This document shows, piece after piece, positions 59,792 through 64,000 of a DNA stretch of 64,000 nucleotides (positions within the stretch are counted from its first letter, which is position 1; every line of letters begins with the position of its first letter). Under the pieces are notes generated by a model. The model worked only from the letters and a program-made list of their open reading frames with translations, was not told where the DNA came from and did not search any database. Both the position numbers and the translations under genes were made by a program. Origin of the DNA: Rhynchopus euleeides (lineage: Eukaryota; Euglenozoa; Diplonemea; Diplonemida; Diplonemidae); NCBI GenBank assembly GCA_963210315.1, contig OY723306.1, forward strand, positions 248,001 through 312,000, in the 5' to 3' direction.

Positions 59792-62302
59792 ATGTCACAG
59801 GCCGACCTCCACGGGGTCTCCTCCGGGAACACCGGCTCCCAGGCCGGTGGCCAACAGGCCGCCCCCCTGCCCCCCCTCGAATTCACGGAACCTCGCAGAT
59901 ACGAGCTCCAACCCCTTCCCCCCCTCTATGGTGCCGCCCACGTGCGCACCATTCTCGACCACCTCCGGTGGGAGGCGGCGCTGGACAGCCTGGAGGGCGG
60001 CGTCGCCGTCCTCGCTGCCGAGCAACCCCCCACCCACGGCACCCCCCCCACATGGACTCTAGTAGTCAACGGGAAGGAGGTGGTCCTGACGGACACGCTG
60101 CTCCTCGAGGAGCAGAAGCAGAGGGAGGCGGCCGCGAAGAAGCAGGCCGAGGAGGTGCTCCGCCTGAAGCGGCGCTATGAGAGCGTCCGCGACAGGCTCC
60201 AGGAGGAGCGCGCCACGGCCGCGAAGGCGGGAAGGTCTGCGAAGTCGCAGGCCAGCGGCACGGTTGGGCGGACCGGGCGTGGTGGCGGAGCAGCAGCGGC
60301 GGCGAAGCAGCAGGCGCAGCAGAGAGCTGCCCAGCTCCAGAAGGATCTGGAGAAGCTCGCCGGGCGCCTGCGGGAGCTCGGGCATGACCCCGCACCTGCC
60401 GCCGCCGACTCCGCCACGCAGGGCGACGGCGCGGCTTGTCAAGCCGAGCTGCAGGGCCTGCGCCGCCTCCTGCAGGACCAGGACGGCCACCGCAAGCGGC
60501 TGGAGGCCCAGCTGCTGACCCAGCAGGCACGGCAGGGCGAGCTGGGGCAGCGGATGGAGGCGATGCAGGGGCACCCGGGCCTGTCAGAGCAGTGGCTCGA
60601 AGACCGCCTGCGCCGCCAGGGGGAGCAGCACGCCGAGCAGGTGGCGCTGCTCGAGGCCCGGCTGGACAGCCACGCCCAGCAGCACGAGCTGCAGATGCAG
60701 CGCATGGGGGACCGCCTCGGCCGCCAGGAGGAGCAGCTGCAGGCGCAAGGGGCCCTGCTGAAGAGCCTCCAGGAGCGCCCCACCACCACACCCCCCACCA
60801 CTACAGCCACTACGTCCACACTGAAAACGGAGCGTGAACTAAAGGAGCACAAGGCCCAGCTCCTGGAGGTCGCGAAGCACCAGCAGTCGATGGGCGTGAC
60901 GGTCTCCCGCCTCCGCGAGCATGTCGGAGGGCTGGGCAAGGCGGTGGGTGAGGCAGCAGCGAGCACGGATCTGCAGAAGCTGGCTGCTGGGCTCACCGCC
61001 TTGGAGGGGCAAGGCCGCGCGCATGCGACGGATCTGACTGCGTCGCGCAAGGGCTGGGAGGCCAGCCACAAGGCCCTCGAGGCCGACATGCAGGGCCAGC
61101 TTGCGCAGCGGGACCTCAAGCACCGGGCGCTTGAGGAGCGCCTCAGCGGCGCTTGCAAGGCCATGCTGAGCCTGCAAGCCGCGGAGGCGAGCGAGCAGAC
61201 GCCCCTCTCCCACCACCAGGCGCAGCAGCTCCAGGCGGAGGTGGACGCGGTCAGGGCCGACCTGGAGGCGCAGCGCGGGCAGGAGCAGCAGCGCCTGGAC
61301 GCGGCGGTGGCGGAGCTCCGCAGGGCGTGGGAGGCGCAGCAGGGGGAAGCCGCGGTGGGCGAGCTGCGGCGGCAGACGGAGCGCCTGGGGGTCACGGTGC
61401 GCGACCTGCGGGCCTCCTGCGAGGCTGACCGCAAGGACGCCACGGCCGCCCAGCAGCAGTCGGAGCGGGCGACCGGGGAGCAGGTGGCCCGCCTCCAGAG
61501 CCGCCTGGATGAGGTGTGTGGGGAGCTGCGGGGGACCTGCGAGGCGCAGATGGCGCGGCACGGGGCCCAGCAGCTCAAGGCCCTTGCCGAGAAGGCAACC
61601 CAGCTCGACACTACCCTTCGAGCTGACCTCCAACAGGCAGGGAAGGAGGAGGGCGAGAGGGTGCAGCGCCAGCTGACGCAGCAGGCCAGCGAGCTCGGGC
61701 AGAGCTGGCAGGGCCTGCTAGAGGGGGTGCGCGACGCGGAGGAGCAGCGCAAGCTGCAACACCAGGAGATGCTCATCTCCGTGAGGCGGGAGCTGAGCGC
61801 TGCCACAAAGGGGCTGGGTGCGTCCAAGGGGGCGAAGGGCAAACCGCCGGCGGGGCCCACGGCCGGGCCGGCTGCGGATGCCCTGCCAGCACCCACAAAA
61901 CCCGCCCGCTCCTCCCCCAGCACCACCACCACCACCACCACCACCTCTGCCACCTCCGCCGCCTCTGACTCCTCCGCCCCTGCCCCGCCCAGTGATTCGA
62001 GCAGTAAACCCGTGACACCTATGGCACCCGGGGCACCAACAACGTCGAGCGCCGCCCCGACCCCAGCGCAGCCAGCAGCAGTGCCGCCGGCAGCACCGGC
62101 GCCGCCTGCCCAGCCTGCCCCGCCGGCCCCACCCCTCCTCGAAGCCCTGACGCCCACGGCAGTTGGCGGGGATGAGGCCCCACCCTGTAGGGTGCCGGGA
62201 GCCAGCAGGAACGGGAGGACCAGGCAGGCCTCCATCACGGCGTACCTGAAGCCTCGTTCCAACCGCCTTACCCCCTACCCGCAGAAGCCGGATGAGGAAT
62301 AG
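59792..62302 (+). CDS. ORF1 of the non-LTR retrotransposon, coiled-coil protein
   Basis: 836 residues from MSQADLHGV at 59792; an earlier ATG at 59720 lies in the (CA)n tract and is not preferred. Residues ~90-700 are Gln/Glu/Ala/Arg/Leu-rich with heptad-like spacing over many turns (EEQKQREAAAKKQAEEVL, then QLQKDLEKLAGRLRELG and similar), indicating long coiled coils interrupted by Gly-rich (GRGGGAAAAAK) and Thr-rich breaks. The last ~130 residues are Pro/Ala/Thr/Ser-rich. The final basic tail RTRQASITAYLKPRSNRL may bind nucleic acid. ORF1 proteins of many non-LTR elements trimerise through a coiled coil and bind RNA. It terminates with TAG at 62300-62302, and the same frame remains open afterwards. 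Confidence 0.78.
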   Translation: MSQADLHGVSSGNTGSQAGGQQAAPLPPLEFTEPRRYELQPLPPLYGAAHVRTILDHLRWEAALDSLEGGVAVLAAEQPPTHGTPPTWTLVVNGKEVVLTDTLLLEEQKQREAAAKKQAEEVLRLKRRYESVRDRLQEERATAAKAGRSAKSQASGTVGRTGRGGGAAAAAKQQAQQRAAQLQKDLEKLAGRLRELGHDPAPAAADSATQGDGAACQAELQGLRRLLQDQDGHRKRLEAQLLTQQARQGELGQRMEAMQGHPGLSEQWLEDRLRRQGEQHAEQVALLEARLDSHAQQHELQMQRMGDRLGRQEEQLQAQGALLKSLQERPTTTPPTTTATTSTLKTERELKEHKAQLLEVAKHQQSMGVTVSRLREHVGGLGKAVGEAAASTDLQKLAAGLTALEGQGRAHATDLTASRKGWEASHKALEADMQGQLAQRDLKHRALEERLSGACKAMLSLQAAEASEQTPLSHHQAQQLQAEVDAVRADLEAQRGQEQQRLDAAVAELRRAWEAQQGEAAVGELRRQTERLGVTVRDLRASCEADRKDATAAQQQSERATGEQVARLQSRLDEVCGELRGTCEAQMARHGAQQLKALAEKATQLDTTLRADLQQAGKEEGERVQRQLTQQASELGQSWQGLLEGVRDAEEQRKLQHQEMLISVRRELSAATKGLGASKGAKGKPPAGPTAGPAADALPAPTKPARSSPSTTTTTTTTSATSAASDSSAPAPPSDSSSKPVTPMAPGAPTTSSAAPTPAQPAAVPPAAPAPPAQPAPPAPPLLEALTPTAVGGDEAPPCRVPGASRNGRTRQASITAYLKPRSNRLTPYPQKPDEE

Positions 62303-64000
62303 GGGGGCGGGCGCTCCGGCCAGCGGGGGGGACCCGCGCAAGAGATTAACGTTCCCCCTGGCCGGGGTGCCGACCACGTCTGGGGACAAATCACGTTCGC
62401 CGTCGGGCCCCCAGCCGCACCCCACCCCGAGAAACAGGAGGTCTCGGGGCGTATACAAACACCTCCACACACCCCAAGTAGAACCCCAACCCCAACATCA
62501 CCCCCAACCCCACCTAGACCCAGCCGAGCCGCTGTACGGGCAGGAGATACCCGGGCAACGGCCCCGTGCTGGGACCCCGTAGATTTGGCGACAGGGGCAG
62601 GAGAACCCCGGCGCCTCCGTGGGGGGGGACAGGAGTACTCCCCCTCCACCATAGAGCAAGACGAGCAGTGGTTGACGCACGCTGCAAGGAGACTGATGGC
62701 GCTCCGGGTACCAGTGCCGAAGGACGGCAACTGCCAGTACGCCGGCCTTGCAGAGCAGTGCGCGGAGTGGACAGCAGGCGGGTTGCGAGCAGCGGTGGCG
62801 TCGTCCATGCGGCAAAACGCAGAGCGCAGGGCCTCGTACGTGCCCGACCACGATGACCCGCAGGCCCCTACATCCTACGACGACTACGTCGAGAAGCAGA
62901 CGCGCCCGGGGACATACGGAGACGCGGCTACCCTCCGGGTTGCGGCAGAAGTTCTGGATGCCCAGGTGTGGCTGCTCGCCTCCAACAGCAAGCAATGCAT
63001 GACCCGGTGTGGGGAGGGAGCCAAGGTGCTGGGCCTTACGTGGAGGCCCTTCCACTACGATGTGCTCCGTTTCCCCCTTAGCCTGGCCCGGGAGCTAGCT
63101 GTGACGCCGACGAACCAGTGGGACATCCCTGCAGCCCTTCCTATGCCCACCCCGGCCACAGCGGACGGGACGCGAGTGCCTACGCCCGTCCAGGGGTCCA
63201 CAGCGTCACCGCCCCCGCGGCGATTGCGGCATCCTGCATATCAACTAACAACACCGGGAGTGATCAGGCTGGCGACAGCGAACGTAACGTCACTGCAGAC
63301 GCACCTAGGCGACGTGGCGGGCCTGAAGGCGGATGTTGTGGCCCTGCAGGAAACCCGAGTCCCGGACCCGAGCAAGGGCACGCACAACGGCTACTTCGCA
63401 GCCCACGGCTGGGCTATGCACTGGGGCAAGGGCATGCCCAGGGTCGCAGGCGCGAACGGCCGCGAACAAACAAGGCCCGGAGGTGTGGCTGTCATGGCGA
63501 AGGAGGGCCTTGTCGCGCAAGTGGTGCAGCCGAAGACCGCGCAGGAGCAGAAGTTGTACGACAGTACCCGCATGGTGCACGTAGTGCTAGCGATTGGAGA
63601 CGGGAAAACGGCGCTTCATATCCTGAGCGTGTACGGCCACTCGGGGACCGAAGTGGGTGAGCAGCGGGAAGCCCTCCTGCAAGAGACACTCGACCTCGCA
63701 GCTGGGTTGGGGCAGGTGCCCGTGCTACTGATGGGGGACCTCAACACCAACCCGGAAACCAGCGCCACGCTGTCCCAGGCGTGCCGGGTGGGCGGCTGGG
63801 TCGACGCGGCGACGACGCATGCGGAGCTCGCACAACAGAGCGTGCAGAACACGTGCTGGGCGTCGGAGAACGGCACTCGGCTGGACATCTGCCTGATGAA
63901 CTCCTGCGCAGCGCCGGCCCTGCGTCGCGTTGAGGTGGCGAAGCGGGGGGACTACAACATACCCACGCACTGCCCGCTTTTTGTAGACCTAGACCTCACT
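62303..64000 (+). CDS. ORF2: OTU cysteine protease plus AP-endonuclease (3' part beyond window)
   Basis: The frame of ORF1 stays open for 566 further codons after the TAG, to the window edge, with no stop. The first in-frame ATG is at 62696, just before the OTU domain. OTU motifs are Cys in PKDGNCQYAGLAEQ, the GDAATLRVAAEVL helix and the catalytic-type His in WRPFHYDVLRF. After a Pro-rich linker the endonuclease domain carries Asn in TANVTSL, Glu in ALQETR, Asp/Asn in LMGDLNTNPET, Asp in RLDICLMN and His in NIPTHCPLF, so all metal/catalytic residues appear intact. OTU plus EEP at the front of ORF2 is the Dualen-type architecture. RT is expected beyond 64000. Expression may need read-through of the TAG or reinitiation at 62696. 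Confidence 0.85.

Larger units (their letters stand above)
59792..64000 (+). mobile_element. Dualen/RandI-like non-LTR retrotransposon, 3' part beyond window
   Basis: A coiled-coil ORF1 is followed, in the same frame, by one TAG and an ORF2 that opens with an OTU-type cysteine protease and an AP-type endonuclease. That combination is known from Dualen (RandI) elements of green algae, whose RT, RNase H and second endonuclease would lie past 64000. The 5' boundary is not certain; it could reach back toward the (CA)n tract at 59747. Confidence 0.75.

Noticed and set aside
60439..62262. 607-codon minus-strand ORF
   Set aside because: Antisense to the ORF1 coiled coil; Ser/Arg/Cys-rich shadow.

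Overview
The window is eukaryotic, GC-rich nuclear DNA with a lot of mobile DNA. There are about ten host protein genes and at least eight transposable-element copies, separated by C/G homopolymer runs, (CA)n microsatellites and minisatellites. I see no rRNA, tRNA, CRISPR or bacterial operon features. Recognisable host genes are eukaryotic: importin-alpha, KIF-binding protein, ATP12, a WIPI/Atg18 propeller and mitochondrial HSP10. All ten host genes lie on the minus strand, nearly all are intronless (one ORF is 10.3 kb), and a pyrimidine run plus AG precedes most start codons. Together with a trypanosomatid-like adenylyl cyclase domain this suggests a euglenozoan, possibly a diplonemid, with directional clusters and trans-splicing. 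That is inference; no spliced-leader gene was found.

Layout: 1-2021 holds a hAT-like transposase that runs off the left edge, followed by a 24-bp minisatellite and palindromic satellites. 7169-17479 encodes a roughly 3436-residue membrane protein, the most striking item here. It has a signal peptide, 14 superoxide-reductase (desulfoferrodoxin)-type modules, a DOMON domain, a cytochrome b561 core, a cytochrome b5 domain, a class III adenylyl cyclase, a second degenerate cyclase domain and a B-box-like zinc motif. It looks like a fused superoxide-handling, transmembrane electron-transfer and cAMP-signalling machine. 18338-23405 has two unrecognised proteins that begin with a hydrophobic N-terminus and a 15-repeat ankyrin protein. 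25143-26909 has a foldback element with a hAT-type MITE inserted at its end. 27185-28480 is importin-alpha.

29012-33733 is a complete tyrosine-recombinase retrotransposon with split direct repeats and an unusual gag, recombinase, RT-RNase H order. 35218-38679 is a two-gene element with palindrome-rich terminal inverted repeats. KIF-binding protein (39327-41141), a second foldback copy whose core is inverted relative to its ends (41418-42596) and ATP12 (44488-45648) follow. 48705-49853 is a small element with 348-bp terminal direct repeats inside (CA)n, with a solitary copy at 54226-54569. The right part has a WIPI-type propeller (52863-53885), a secreted protein (55638-56282), HSP10 (57245-57547) with a four-fold repeated upstream sequence, and from 59792 a non-LTR retrotransposon with a coiled-coil ORF1, one in-frame stop, then an OTU protease plus AP-endonuclease ORF2 that runs off the right edge.

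The host genes form no obvious single pathway. Mitochondrial biogenesis (ATP12, HSP10), trafficking (importin-alpha, KIF-binding protein, WIPI) and redox/cAMP signalling (the giant fusion) are represented independently.
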